Positions 41,646 through 49,906 of a stretch of 64,000 nt of DNA are shown in pieces. The notes under the pieces are model-generated. The model saw nothing but the letters and a program-made list of their open reading frames with translations, was not told where the DNA came from and searched no databases. Within the stretch, counting starts at the first letter, position 1; each line of letters starts with the position of its first letter. The translations under genes and the position numbers were made by a program. Origin of the DNA: Algoriphagus taiwanensis (GTDB lineage: Bacteria > Bacteroidota > Bacteroidia > Cytophagales > Cyclobacteriaceae); contig NZ_BTPE01000002.1 in NCBI RefSeq assembly GCF_036245645.1, positions 62,001 through 126,000 of the forward strand. Direction: 5' to 3'.

Positions 41646-42523
41646 GGGTATAGTTTTTCGTATAGTTTAATTGTTTCCTTTGCTTCTTTAACGTCATGTA
41701 CTCTCAGGATGTTCACTCCCTGTTGCAAGGCAACCATATGAAGTGCTGTAGTGCCGTTTAAAGCCTCCGAGGCAGTCACTCCAAGGGTCTTATAAATCAT
41801 TGATTTTCTTGAAATTCCTGCCAATACCGGTAAACCCAAAGAACGGAACAGGTGCAAATTTTTCAGCAATTGAAAACCCTGTTCTGCGGTTTTGGCAAAA
41901 CCAAATCCAGGATCTAAGATTACATCTTTGATGCCAAGTTTTTTAAAAAGATCTACTTTTTCAGCAAAATAGTACAAAATTTCGGGAATAAGATCGGAAT
42001 AGTCCGACAAACCCTTCATGGTTTGGGGAGTGCCTCGCATATGCATGGCAATATAGGGAAGGCCGGAATCGGCAACGACCCGGAGAATTTCGGGATCAAT
42101 ATTTCCTCCGGAGACATCATTGATCAAATCAGCACCAGCTTCAATTCCCTTTTTTGCCACTTGACTTTTAAAAGTATCCAAGGAAATCAGCATTTCTGGG
42201 TAGGCATCTTTGATCCATCCAATAGCAGGAACTACTCGGTCAATTTCTTCATTTACAGAAATATCTACTGCTCCCGGCCTGGTACTATAGCCTCCCAAGT
42301 CTAAAATATCCGCACCTTCCTTCACCATTTTATTAGCTTTGGTCAGAACTTGTTCTTTGCTGATTTTTACTCTGCTTCCTTCGAAAAAGGAATCCGGCGT
42401 AAGGTTCAAGATGCCCATTACTTTGGGCTTTTTTAAAGACAAAAGCCGTCCCTTGATTTGTAATGTATATTTTTGGAGAAATAATTTATCTTCGGTCAAA
42501 TAAGGAGGATTTCCCTGTAGCAT
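41642..42523 (-). CDS. folP: Dihydropteroate synthase
   Basis: Joins the pterin precursor with p-aminobenzoate in folate synthesis. TIM barrel of 293 residues with 'KVMGILNLTPDSFFEGSR', 'DILDLGGYSTRPGAVDIS', 'DLINDVSGGN' and 'DPGFGFAKTAEQ'. Late 'GISRKSMIYKTLG' completes the pterin/pABA site. Coupled to cdaA by a 4-base overlap, as is common in Bacteroidota. Start ATG at 42523 abuts the divergent DUF1599 gene. Confidence 0.96.
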   Translation of the reverse strand: MLQGNPPYLTEDKLFLQKYTLQIKGRLLSLKKPKVMGILNLTPDSFFEGSRVKISKEQVLTKANKMVKEGADILDLGGYSTRPGAVDISVNEEIDRVVPAIGWIKDAYPEMLISLDTFKSQVAKKGIEAGADLINDVSGGNIDPEILRVVADSGLPYIAMHMRGTPQTMKGLSDYSDLIPEILYYFAEKVDLFKKLGIKDVILDPGFGFAKTAEQGFQLLKNLHLFRSLGLPVLAGISRKSMIYKTLGVTASEALNGTTALHMVALQQGVNILRVHDVKEAKETIKLYEKLYP

Positions 42524-42537
42524 TAAATAAAAAGATT

Positions 42538-43095
42538 TTGGAGACTAAAACCAGCAACGAATATAGCCAAGTAATCCATCGATGTAAAGAACTCTTCAGG
42601 AAGAAAACCCTGGATTATGGCACAGCCTGGAGGATTTTAAGACTAGCTTCTATTACCGATCAGATCTTTATTAAGGCACAAAGAATCCGGTCCATTCAGG
42701 AGAAAGGTACGCAAATGGTCAATGATCCCTTGGAGGATGAGTTTGTCGGGATTATCAATTATTGCCTGATAGCTTTGATGCAGATTTCCCTGCAAAAGGA
42801 GGAAAGACTGGAGATTCCTTATGCTGAACTTGAACCGGTTTATGATCATTGGGTGAAAGCCACAAAGGGGCTTTTGGAAAATAAAAATCACGATTATGGA
42901 GAAGCGTGGAGGGATATGCGGGTAAGTTCCATGACGGACATTATCCTCATGAAACTCTATCGGGTAAAGCAAATAGAAGACAATGAAGGTAAAACTGTCG
43001 TATCCGAAGGCATAGAAGCCAACTATCAGGACATGATCAATTATGCTGTCTTTTGCCTAATCAAGCTGGGATATCACCAACCTACTTCTGCTTGA
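42538..43095 (+). CDS. DUF1599 family protein, internally duplicated
   Basis: A cytosolic protein of about 185 residues made of two similar halves. Each contains K-x2-DYG-x-AWR-x2-R ('RKKTLDYGTAWRILRLASIT' and 'ENKNHDYGEAWRDMRVSSMT'), followed by a helix with K-x2-R-x-K/R-x-I and 'INYC' or 'INYA'. DUF1599 is a nucleotide-modification-associated domain in Pfam; the molecular role is unknown. The start is uncertain: TTG 42538 avoids overlap with folP, while ATG 42463 would overlap it on the opposite strand by 61 bases. Confidence 0.85.
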   Translation: METKTSNEYSQVIHRCKELFRKKTLDYGTAWRILRLASITDQIFIKAQRIRSIQEKGTQMVNDPLEDEFVGIINYCLIALMQISLQKEERLEIPYAELEPVYDHWVKATKGLLENKNHDYGEAWRDMRVSSMTDIILMKLYRVKQIEDNEGKTVVSEGIEANYQDMINYAVFCLIKLGYHQPTSA

Positions 43096-43151
43096 AAAGC
43101 AGGCTTGATCACCTTTTAAATTAATTTTAATCATTTGAAGAACTAGACGGA

Positions 43152-44249
43152 ATGAACAAACAAGGCATACTTTGGCTCCTGAGACTATTGGTCGGTGGGC
43201 TTTTTATCTTCTCAGGATTGATCAAGGTCAACGATCCTGTTGGCACTGCAATCAAGCTAGAGGAGTATTTTGATGTCTTTTCGAATGATATTGCTTCATT
43301 TTTCTACTTATTCAAGCCCTATGCACTTGCTATCGCCGTAATCCTAGTGGTTTCAGAGGTAGTTCTTGGTGTGATGTTGATTTTAGGAGTTAAGCTCAAG
43401 CAGACCGTTTATGCAATCGGAGCCATGATTCTGTTTTTTACTTTTCTCACTTTCTTTTCCGCCTATTTCAATAAAGTGACGGACTGTGGATGCTTCGGAG
43501 ATGCCATCAAACTTACCCCTTGGGAGTCCTTTTACAAGGATGTAGTCTTGTTGATTATGATTTCCTTTTTGTTCTTTTTCAGAGATGATCTTCCAGAAGA
43601 ATCTCCCAAATGGGCAAAAATCAGCTCTACGGTGGTATTGATTGGGTCGATTGGTTTAGCCATATATGCCATCCAAAATCTTCCTTTCATTGATTTCAGA
43701 GCTTACAAGTCTGGAGTAAATATTCAACAAAACATGCAGCCCTCTGCACCTTTGCAGTATACCTATGTGATGAAAAAGGGTGGAGAAACCGTCGAGTTTG
43801 ATCAGTATCCCAGTGAAGAAGGTTACGAGTTTGTGGAAATGGTTTTGAAAAATCCCGAGGCTTTACCCAAGATTTCTGATTTCGCAGCATGGAATGAGGA
43901 AGGTGACCAAACAGAGTTTCTATTTGCAGGTAATAAGGTGGTGATTCTGAGCAGTAATCTAGCTAAGATGGATGATGCCAACCTCGAAAAAATGGATAAC
44001 CTGGTCAAGTCATTGCAAGGTGCTCCGGTCGATGTAGTCTTTATGGCTGCAGCTACCCAGGAGGAGATTGACCGGGTGATTAATGAACAGAATTGGAGTG
44101 TAATTGGTCTTCAGGCTGATGCCACGGTAGTGAAAACTATCATGAGAGCAAATCCTGGGATCATGATTCTAAAAGACGGTGTGGTCATGAATAAATACCA
44201 CCATAATAATACCCCGGAGCCAACTGAAGTTCTCGATTACTTTTTATGA
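43152..44249 (+). CDS. BT_3928-type DoxX family membrane protein
   Basis: A 365-residue inner-membrane protein. Four helices of the DoxX/MauE type ('LWLLRLLVGGLFIFSGLIKV', 'ALAIAVILVVSEVVLGVML', 'YAIGAMILFFTFLTFFSAYF') carry the typical 'VTDCGCFGDAIKLTPWESFY'. A fifth helix leads to a periplasmic domain (~190-365) with a thioredoxin-like pattern ('PVDVVFMAAATQEEIDRVIN', 'GIMILKDGVVMNKY') but no CxxC. The role is probably in envelope redox or quinone chemistry; not proven. Overlaps aroK by 4 bases. Confidence 0.88.
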   Translation: MNKQGILWLLRLLVGGLFIFSGLIKVNDPVGTAIKLEEYFDVFSNDIASFFYLFKPYALAIAVILVVSEVVLGVMLILGVKLKQTVYAIGAMILFFTFLTFFSAYFNKVTDCGCFGDAIKLTPWESFYKDVVLLIMISFLFFFRDDLPEESPKWAKISSTVVLIGSIGLAIYAIQNLPFIDFRAYKSGVNIQQNMQPSAPLQYTYVMKKGGETVEFDQYPSEEGYEFVEMVLKNPEALPKISDFAAWNEEGDQTEFLFAGNKVVILSSNLAKMDDANLEKMDNLVKSLQGAPVDVVFMAAATQEEIDRVINEQNWSVIGLQADATVVKTIMRANPGIMILKDGVVMNKYHHNNTPEPTEVLDYFL

Positions 44250-44776
44250 GCAAAGGTTTGAAAGTTGTGCTAATAGGGCTGCCAGGAGCTGGCAAAACTA
44301 CCTTTGGTAAGCAACTGGCCAAAGAGCTCAATTTTCCTTATTTTGACTCAGACGGACTGATCGAACAAAAACATCAGATGAAAATCCCTATGATTTTTTC
44401 CGTTTATGGGGAAGGGAAGTTTCGCGAGTGGGAATCAGAGGCGCTGGAGGATATTTTGAAAACGGATCAGTCCTTTGTCCTGTCTACAGGTGGAGGCGCA
44501 CCCTGTTTCAATGACAATATGGATTTAATTAATTCCAAAGGAATATCCGTTTACTTGGATGTGCCTTTGGATGTGATTTCGCAAAGGCTCTATTCAAGTA
44601 AAATTCAAAACAGGCCAATGTTTGAAGGCTTGGATAGTGGGGAAATAACTTTAAAGCTAAAGAGCCTCCTTGCGCAGCGGGAATATTTTTACAATCAGGC
44701 AAAAATAAAACTCAGCGGAGAAGACTTTTCCGCTGAGTATCTCATGTATGAATTGATCAATCAACTTAAAAGTTGA
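44246..44776 (+). CDS. aroK: Shikimate kinase
   Basis: Phosphorylates shikimate in aromatic amino-acid synthesis. The 176-residue P-loop kinase has 'IGLPGAGKTTFGKQLA' (Walker A), the shikimate Asp in 'YFDSDGLIEQ', Arg in 'GEGKFREWESEAL', and 'VLSTGGGAPCF' plus the LID Arg in 'QNRPMFEG'. The start overlaps the preceding stop (ATGA). The 3' end overlaps the convergent barrel gene by 11 bases. Confidence 0.95.
   Translation: MSKGLKVVLIGLPGAGKTTFGKQLAKELNFPYFDSDGLIEQKHQMKIPMIFSVYGEGKFREWESEALEDILKTDQSFVLSTGGGAPCFNDNMDLINSKGISVYLDVPLDVISQRLYSSKIQNRPMFEGLDSGEITLKLKSLLAQREYFYNQAKIKLSGEDFSAEYLMYELINQLKS
44711..44737 (-). terminator. Terminator for the FadL-like gene placed inside the aroK coding region
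   Basis: Stem CTCAGCGGA (44711-44719) / TCCGCTGAG (44729-44737). On the minus strand it is followed by TTTTATTTTTG (complement of 44700-44710). It lies ~30 bases past the stop of the minus-strand gene, within the last codons of aroK. Confidence 0.7.
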
Positions 44777-46280
44777 ATCCAACGGTCAGAATCCCTGATG
44801 TGATTGAGTTTTTGATTTCTGTCAAAGGACCAAAATTGAATCCGTCCTCGTCCAATACTTGATAGCTACGATACAATTGGTCGTATTGCTGGTTGAAAAT
44901 TGTCAAGTCCAAAGTAAAAGAACCTGTTCGGATACCTACCCCTCCACTGATAATCTGAGTACTCTGATCAAAACCAGGAGAATTAGAATAAGGGTCACCT
45001 AAGTAGGAATATCCACCTCGGATTCGGAACATATCCAACCAAATTTCCCCTCCAACCCGATAATTTACGGTACTGCTATAAATATCTCTGATTACTTCAT
45101 TATCAGGTCCCTCGTCAAAATCTCTTGAGTTTATTCTTGCAGTGCTGTAATCCACCCAATCCACATCGGCTGAAATGAACCCTTTTTTACCAAAGAAAAA
45201 CGTCGCACCACCACCTATTTTCAAAGGGGTATTTAGTCCATAATTACTGATTACCAAATCAGAAAAGGCGTCCTGTTGGCCCAAAGTAATGTCTTCTGGT
45301 TCGTAATAGTAATTATTGTAATCTGTGAAAACCGCAGCTTCATACTCTTCATTCAAACCATACCAAGTTGGCGTCTGGAAAACAAAGCCAAGGTTGAGGT
45401 TGTCCATCGGCTTATAAATCACCCCAAGATTCACGTTTACTCCAGCTCCATTAATAAATAAGTTTTCCTGCAGAGAGGATGTGGCCAAGGGTTCATCGAC
45501 AAATTCTTCGTTATAAACTTTGAAGGAAGAAAAGTTTAAAGTCCTTATCCCCAGACTACCTCCCAAGAAAAGTTTGTGATTGAAGTTTGCTCCGTAGCCG
45601 AATGTCATTTGATTGGCACTTCCTTCTCTACGGATATTTTCATCCTGAAACGGTAGCCCTAAGACAAAGGAGTCATAGACGTTGGGATTGGGAATTGGAT
45701 TTCCTTCTTCATCAAATGCAATTGGGTTGATTTGATAGGTTTGGTAGGCCAATCCAGTTAAGCCAAAATTTTCTATTTGGCTTTCCGGAATTCCAAACGA
45801 ATCCTGGAGATAAAAGTCAATAATTGAACTTTGACCCGGAACGTCAGAGAAATAACCAAACTCTGTGTTGAAGTTTGCTATCCTTTGGAAACTCATCGCC
45901 CAAGCTCCTCCTTTAAATGCCTTGCTTTCCATTAAACCCTTAGGTTTTGCTCCCACATAGCTGATATTAGGCAAAGAAAAGTTTGAGGTATTATATTCTC
46001 TGGATTGGTCAAGATATTGGGTTTGTACCCCCCAATCTGAATAGCCTAGACTCAAGCTTATTTCAGATGTGCGGAAAAATCCAAGTCCTGCAGGATTACC
46101 TGCAATATTCGAGACATCCCCGCCAAGGGACCATTGGGTACCACCGACCCCCATAATCCTTGCGGAGCCTGAAGGTACTACTCTGCTGAATCTAAATGCG
46201 TCTTCAAAATATCCACTTTGAGCATTTGCAATAGAAGCACTTAAAATCAAAAGCATAAAGATGCTAACTGAAATTCTCAT
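44766..46280 (-). CDS. FadL/OMPP1/TodX-like outer-membrane transport protein
   Basis: A ~504-residue outer-membrane protein with signal 'ISVSIFMLLILSASIANAQ'. Family traits are the early 'RIMGVGGTQWSLGGDVSNIA' with 'GNPAGLGFF' (the FadL-type hatch region), many barrel strands, and the closing 'FTLDLTIFNQQYDQLYRSYQ' and 'SGILTVGFNF' with terminal Phe. It probably passes hydrophobic compounds, substrate unknown. The ATG at 46280 starts the signal peptide cleanly; ATGs at 46286 and 46292 are alternatives. Confidence 0.86.
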   Translation of the reverse strand: MRISVSIFMLLILSASIANAQSGYFEDAFRFSRVVPSGSARIMGVGGTQWSLGGDVSNIAGNPAGLGFFRTSEISLSLGYSDWGVQTQYLDQSREYNTSNFSLPNISYVGAKPKGLMESKAFKGGAWAMSFQRIANFNTEFGYFSDVPGQSSIIDFYLQDSFGIPESQIENFGLTGLAYQTYQINPIAFDEEGNPIPNPNVYDSFVLGLPFQDENIRREGSANQMTFGYGANFNHKLFLGGSLGIRTLNFSSFKVYNEEFVDEPLATSSLQENLFINGAGVNVNLGVIYKPMDNLNLGFVFQTPTWYGLNEEYEAAVFTDYNNYYYEPEDITLGQQDAFSDLVISNYGLNTPLKIGGGATFFFGKKGFISADVDWVDYSTARINSRDFDEGPDNEVIRDIYSSTVNYRVGGEIWLDMFRIRGGYSYLGDPYSNSPGFDQSTQIISGGVGIRTGSFTLDLTIFNQQYDQLYRSYQVLDEDGFNFGPLTEIKNSITSGILTVGFNF

Positions 46281-46339
46281 TGGCATTACCATTTGATCTA
46301 TTCAAATAAACGGGCTTACAGAAAATTTTGGATAAAAAA

Positions 46340-46360
46340 AAGGGGAATTAATTTCCCCTT
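46340..46360 (-). terminator. Terminator overlapping the stop codon of the repeat protein gene
   Basis: Stem AAGGGGAA (46340-46347) / TTCCCCTT (46353-46360) flanks the TAA stop at 46348. On the minus strand a T-run (complement of 46334-46340) follows. Confidence 0.8.
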
Positions 46361-47754
46361 CCTCCTCTGGATCCTCCAGAGCTGCCTCCAATGGATCCGC
46401 CTGAACTTCGGCTAGGAGCACTAAAGCTACTCCCACCTGAACTTCGGCTTGGTGAGCTAAATCCCCCTGAGCTAGATCTGCTTGGAGAGCTAGATCTGTT
46501 ATAGCTTGGACTCGTAGATCTATTGTAACTTGGACTTGTGGATCTGTTATAGCTAGGGCTAGTTGATCTGTTGTAACTTGGACTCGTAGATCTATTATAG
46601 CTTGGTCTGCCCGATCTGTCATAAGATGGATTTGTTGACCTATTATAAGTAGGGCTAGAAGATCTTGACGGCGAAGTGGCATATCTTCCCGCAGGATAAG
46701 TAGCACCTCGAGAATTTACTCCTCTATCGTACGCAGCGGATGGTCTCGCTGAAGGAATAGAACTTCTTGTATTTACTGCACGATCAGCGGCTGGAGAGTT
46801 TACATTTCTAACTGTTCCGGTTCTGCTTCGTCCAGTATTGTAATAGTCATTTTGTGATGTTCCAAAATCTCTGCTGGCAACTCTTGAATTTTCGTTTGCA
46901 GAAATTCTTCTTGGAGAAGTACCTGCAGCATTGGCATCTCTTCTGGCTTGAGCTCTTGCTGTGTTAGGAACAATACCTGCTTGACTAGCTCGGAGCCCAG
47001 AATTTGTGATTCCTGCACCTCGGGTTGGACGAGCGCCATAGACAACTCTTCTGCCACCATATTCACCTCCTGGAAGTACATAAATAGGCCGTCCTGCATA
47101 GATTGGACTACCCCATCCGAAACCTGGATATCCCCATCCATACATTGGGTATCCCCAGCCAAAGCCTGGTGCACCCCATCCCATCATCCAAGGGTTGCCC
47201 CATCCCATGCCCATCCATGGATTGCCCCAACCAAAACCAAAACCAAAACTTAAATTAAATCCTGGTCTCCAGCCCCATCCTGGCCCCCAGAAAGGGTCGT
47301 AAAAGCCCATTCCCCATGGACTAAACATGGAACCGAATCCAAAACCGAGGTTAAAGTTTATGTTTGGAGAATTGCCATTTTGATTTCCATTGGTTGAGTA
47401 GAAGTTGTCATAGGCATTGATGTTGCCTTGAGCTATCTGTTCTGAACCTCCTTCATCAAAATAAACAACTCCGGATTGGTCAGCCTCTGATGTGGCCTGA
47501 TATCTGGAAATATATTCCGGATTGACATTTCTTGTGCTAAAATTCTCCTCAGTCAGAGAATTCTCATTTTCCAGTGATTGGAAGGTTTTGGGATTGTTGT
47601 TTTCTACTGCGTATTGAGTGGCTATTTTGACGTCTGATGCCATGAAATAAAGATTGTCATTGGCGCCATTCATAGCCATTTTATTGGTGCTACAAGAACT
47701 GATTGCAAGTGCACCTAGTAGTATTGAAGCTGATATGATGGGTAATTTCTTCAT
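46348..47754 (-). CDS. Gly/Trp/Tyr-rich lipoprotein with Ser-rich 8-residue repeats
   Basis: A 468-residue exported protein ('SASILLGALAISSCSTNK', lipid Cys ~20). Residues ~125-235 are a Gly-Trp-Pro-Met rich stretch ('GWGNPWMGMGWGNPWMMGWG'). Then a Ser/Arg/Asn-rich half contains about seven copies of an octapeptide, consensus YNRSTSPS, and ends in Gly/Ser ('GGSIGGSSGGSRGGRGN'). Composition suggests an unstructured, adhesive or cell-surface role. Other Bacteroidota have similar low-complexity lipoproteins of unknown function. The DNA repeat may vary in copy number. Confidence 0.8.
   Translation of the reverse strand: MKKLPIISASILLGALAISSCSTNKMAMNGANDNLYFMASDVKIATQYAVENNNPKTFQSLENENSLTEENFSTRNVNPEYISRYQATSEADQSGVVYFDEGGSEQIAQGNINAYDNFYSTNGNQNGNSPNINFNLGFGFGSMFSPWGMGFYDPFWGPGWGWRPGFNLSFGFGFGWGNPWMGMGWGNPWMMGWGAPGFGWGYPMYGWGYPGFGWGSPIYAGRPIYVLPGGEYGGRRVVYGARPTRGAGITNSGLRASQAGIVPNTARAQARRDANAAGTSPRRISANENSRVASRDFGTSQNDYYNTGRSRTGTVRNVNSPAADRAVNTRSSIPSARPSAAYDRGVNSRGATYPAGRYATSPSRSSSPTYNRSTNPSYDRSGRPSYNRSTSPSYNRSTSPSYNRSTSPSYNRSTSPSYNRSSSPSRSSSGGFSSPSRSSGGSSFSAPSRSSGGSIGGSSGGSRGGRGN
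46474..46656 (-). repeat. 24-bp in-frame tandem repeats
   Basis: About seven copies of a 24-bp unit encoding an octapeptide close to YNRSTSPS, with synonymous changes between copies, in the C-terminal half of the repeat protein. Boundaries are approximate. Confidence 0.85.
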
Positions 47755-47875
47755 TTTTGAAGTCGATTGTTACTTTCTTATACGGACTGACTGGACCGGG
47801 GTTTTACTTTTTGGTTTATATTTGCCAGCCCTAATTAAGCAAAATTAAGCACATTTTAATATTCCCCAAAAGCTA

Positions 47876-49357
47876 ATGAGCAAAGGATTACCCAAGAGAA
47901 GTGAAGATTATTCACTCTGGTATAACGAATTGGTAAAAAGAGCTGACCTAGCCGAAAATTCGGCGGTAAGAGGATGTATGGTCATCAAACCCTATGGATT
48001 TTCCATTTGGGAAAAAATGCAGGCAGAATTGGATCGGATGTTTAAGGAAACCGGTCATACCAACGCCTATTTCCCATTATTTATCCCCAAATCCTATCTC
48101 AGCAAAGAGGCCTCACACGTGGAGGGATTTGCCAAGGAATGTGCTGTGGTGACTCATTATCGACTCAAAAATGCCGAGGATGGCTCAGGAGTTATTGTTG
48201 ATCCAGAGGCTAAATTAGAGGAAGAATTGATCGTCAGGCCGACCTCAGAAACGGTAATTTGGAGTACTTATAAAAATTGGATTCAATCTTACCGGGATCT
48301 ACCTCTTTTGATTAATCAGTGGGCCAATGTGGTCCGTTGGGAAATGAGAACCCGATTGTTTTTGAGGACAGCCGAATTCCTATGGCAAGAAGGTCATACT
48401 GCCCATGCCACAGCTGAGGAGGCGAAGGCAGAAACTCTTCAAATGATGCAGGTGTATGCTCAATTTGCAGAGGAGTTTATGGCATTGCCTGTGATTCGGG
48501 GCAGAAAAACAGAAAATGAGCGATTTGCGGGAGCTGACGATACCTTGTGTATAGAAGCCATGATGCAAGATGGGAAAGCCCTTCAGGCCGGCACTTCCCA
48601 CTTCCTAGGACAAAACTTTGCCAAGGCTTTTGATGTCAAGTTTGCCACCAAAGAAGGTGGATTGGATTATGTATGGGGCACTTCATGGGGGGTTAGTACT
48701 CGATTAATGGGGGCCTTGATTATGGCACATTCTGATGATAATGGGTTGGTTTTACCTCCAAAATTGGCTCCAAATCAAGTCGTAATTGTTCCGATTTACA
48801 GAGGAGAAGCGGAATTGGAAGCTATATCTGAAAAGGCTAAAGAAATCATGATGGCCTTAAGGTCCAAGGGCATTTCAGTGAAATTTGACGACAGAGATAC
48901 ACACAAACCAGGCTGGAAATTTGCAGAATATGAACTGAAAGGAGTGCCAGTCCGAATTGCCATGGGCCCAAGGGATTTAGAAAACGGAACTATCGAAATT
49001 GCACGAAGAGATACCCTGACCAAGGAAACTTTTCAGCTTTCAGAAATGCCAGTTGAGGAGAAAATTTCTTCCCTTTTGGAAGAGATTCAAAAATCGATCT
49101 TCGAAAAGGCCCTTTCCTTCAGAAAGGAAATGACTACAGAAGTCAATTCGTGGGAGGAGTTTCAGCAAGTTCTTGATCAAAAGGGCGGTTTTGTGTCTGC
49201 TCATTGGGATGGCACCTCCGAGACGGAAGATAAAATAAAAGAATTGACCAAGGCTACCATTCGCTGCATTCCTCTCGACAGGAAAGAAGAATCAGGTGCC
49301 TGTGTGTTTTCTGGCAAGCCTTCTGAAGGGCGGGTTTATTTCGCCAAAGCTTATTAA
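47876..49357 (+). CDS. proS: Prolyl-tRNA synthetase, archaeal/eukaryotic type
   Basis: Charges tRNA-Pro. The 493-residue class II synthetase has motif 1 'NAYFPLFIPKSYLSKEASHV', motif 2 'VVRWEMRTRLFLRTAEFLWQ' and the motif 3 region 'SWGVSTRLMGALIMAHSDD'. The anticodon domain starts at 'PPKLAPNQVVIVPIYRG', and the characteristic type-3 tail ends 'GRVYFAKAY'. It lacks the YbaK-like editing insert of the bacterial type. A TATATTTG box lies at 47817-47824, ~50 bases upstream, without a clear -33 box. Confidence 0.98.
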   Translation: MSKGLPKRSEDYSLWYNELVKRADLAENSAVRGCMVIKPYGFSIWEKMQAELDRMFKETGHTNAYFPLFIPKSYLSKEASHVEGFAKECAVVTHYRLKNAEDGSGVIVDPEAKLEEELIVRPTSETVIWSTYKNWIQSYRDLPLLINQWANVVRWEMRTRLFLRTAEFLWQEGHTAHATAEEAKAETLQMMQVYAQFAEEFMALPVIRGRKTENERFAGADDTLCIEAMMQDGKALQAGTSHFLGQNFAKAFDVKFATKEGGLDYVWGTSWGVSTRLMGALIMAHSDDNGLVLPPKLAPNQVVIVPIYRGEAELEAISEKAKEIMMALRSKGISVKFDDRDTHKPGWKFAEYELKGVPVRIAMGPRDLENGTIEIARRDTLTKETFQLSEMPVEEKISSLLEEIQKSIFEKALSFRKEMTTEVNSWEEFQQVLDQKGGFVSAHWDGTSETEDKIKELTKATIRCIPLDRKEESGACVFSGKPSEGRVYFAKAY

Positions 49358-49365
49358 AATAAATT

Positions 49366-49387
49366 CCCGGTTTTACCGGGTTTTTTT
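49366..49387 (+). terminator. Terminator after proS
   Basis: CCCGG (49366-49370) / CCGGG (49376-49380), 5-base loop, seven T residues. Confidence 0.85.
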
Positions 49388-49445
49388 ATTTCCTGCTTTC
49401 CTTTCGAGCGGATTCTTGTATTTTTAGGAATTCCTCAAGCATGTT

Positions 49446-49904
49446 ATGGAAATTCTCATTTTATCCAGCCTTTTGATCATAGGACTAATCCTTTTACTGG
49501 TCGAGGTTTTATTTATTCCGGGCACCACCATTGTCGGAATCTTGGGTTTCGCAGTAAGTATTGCAGGAGTAATCTACGCTTTTTCTGAATTTGGATACGA
49601 GACTGCAATCTGGGTCACCTCCATAGCTGCAATAGCCAATCTGGCAGCCGTATGGTATGGGTTTAGCTCTGGGGTTTGGAATAAATTCTCCTTGAAAACC
49701 TCAATAACGGGTGGAGCGTTTGATGGCAGAACCGAGGGCTTAGAAGTAGGGATGAAGGGAAAGGCAGTCTCGGATATTAAGCCTATAGGAAAGGCCTTGT
49801 TTGGTGAGCAATTATTCGAAGTGAAATCTGAATCCGGATTTTTGGAAGCGGGCAAGGACATTGAAATAGTCAAAGTAGAAACCAATAAAATCATAGTCAA
49901 ATAA
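49446..49904 (+). CDS. NfeD family membrane protein
   Basis: A 152-residue protein: two to three membrane helices ('LSSLLIIGLILLLVEVLFIP', 'IVGILGFAVSIAGVIYAF') and a C-terminal OB-fold ('EGLEVGMKGKAVSDIKPIGK' to the end), which is the short NfeD-1b architecture without the protease part. NfeD proteins pair with flotillins in membrane microdomains, and the floA gene follows by 2 bases, giving strong support. Confidence 0.9.
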   Translation: MEILILSSLLIIGLILLLVEVLFIPGTTIVGILGFAVSIAGVIYAFSEFGYETAIWVTSIAAIANLAAVWYGFSSGVWNKFSLKTSITGGAFDGRTEGLEVGMKGKAVSDIKPIGKALFGEQLFEVKSESGFLEAGKDIEIVKVETNKIIVK

Positions 49905-49906
49905 AT

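Noticed and set aside
46302..46706. 134-residue minus-strand ORF with regular Ile/Asp/Gln pattern
   Set aside because: It is a frame shadow of the 24-bp repeats in the real gene at 46348-47754.
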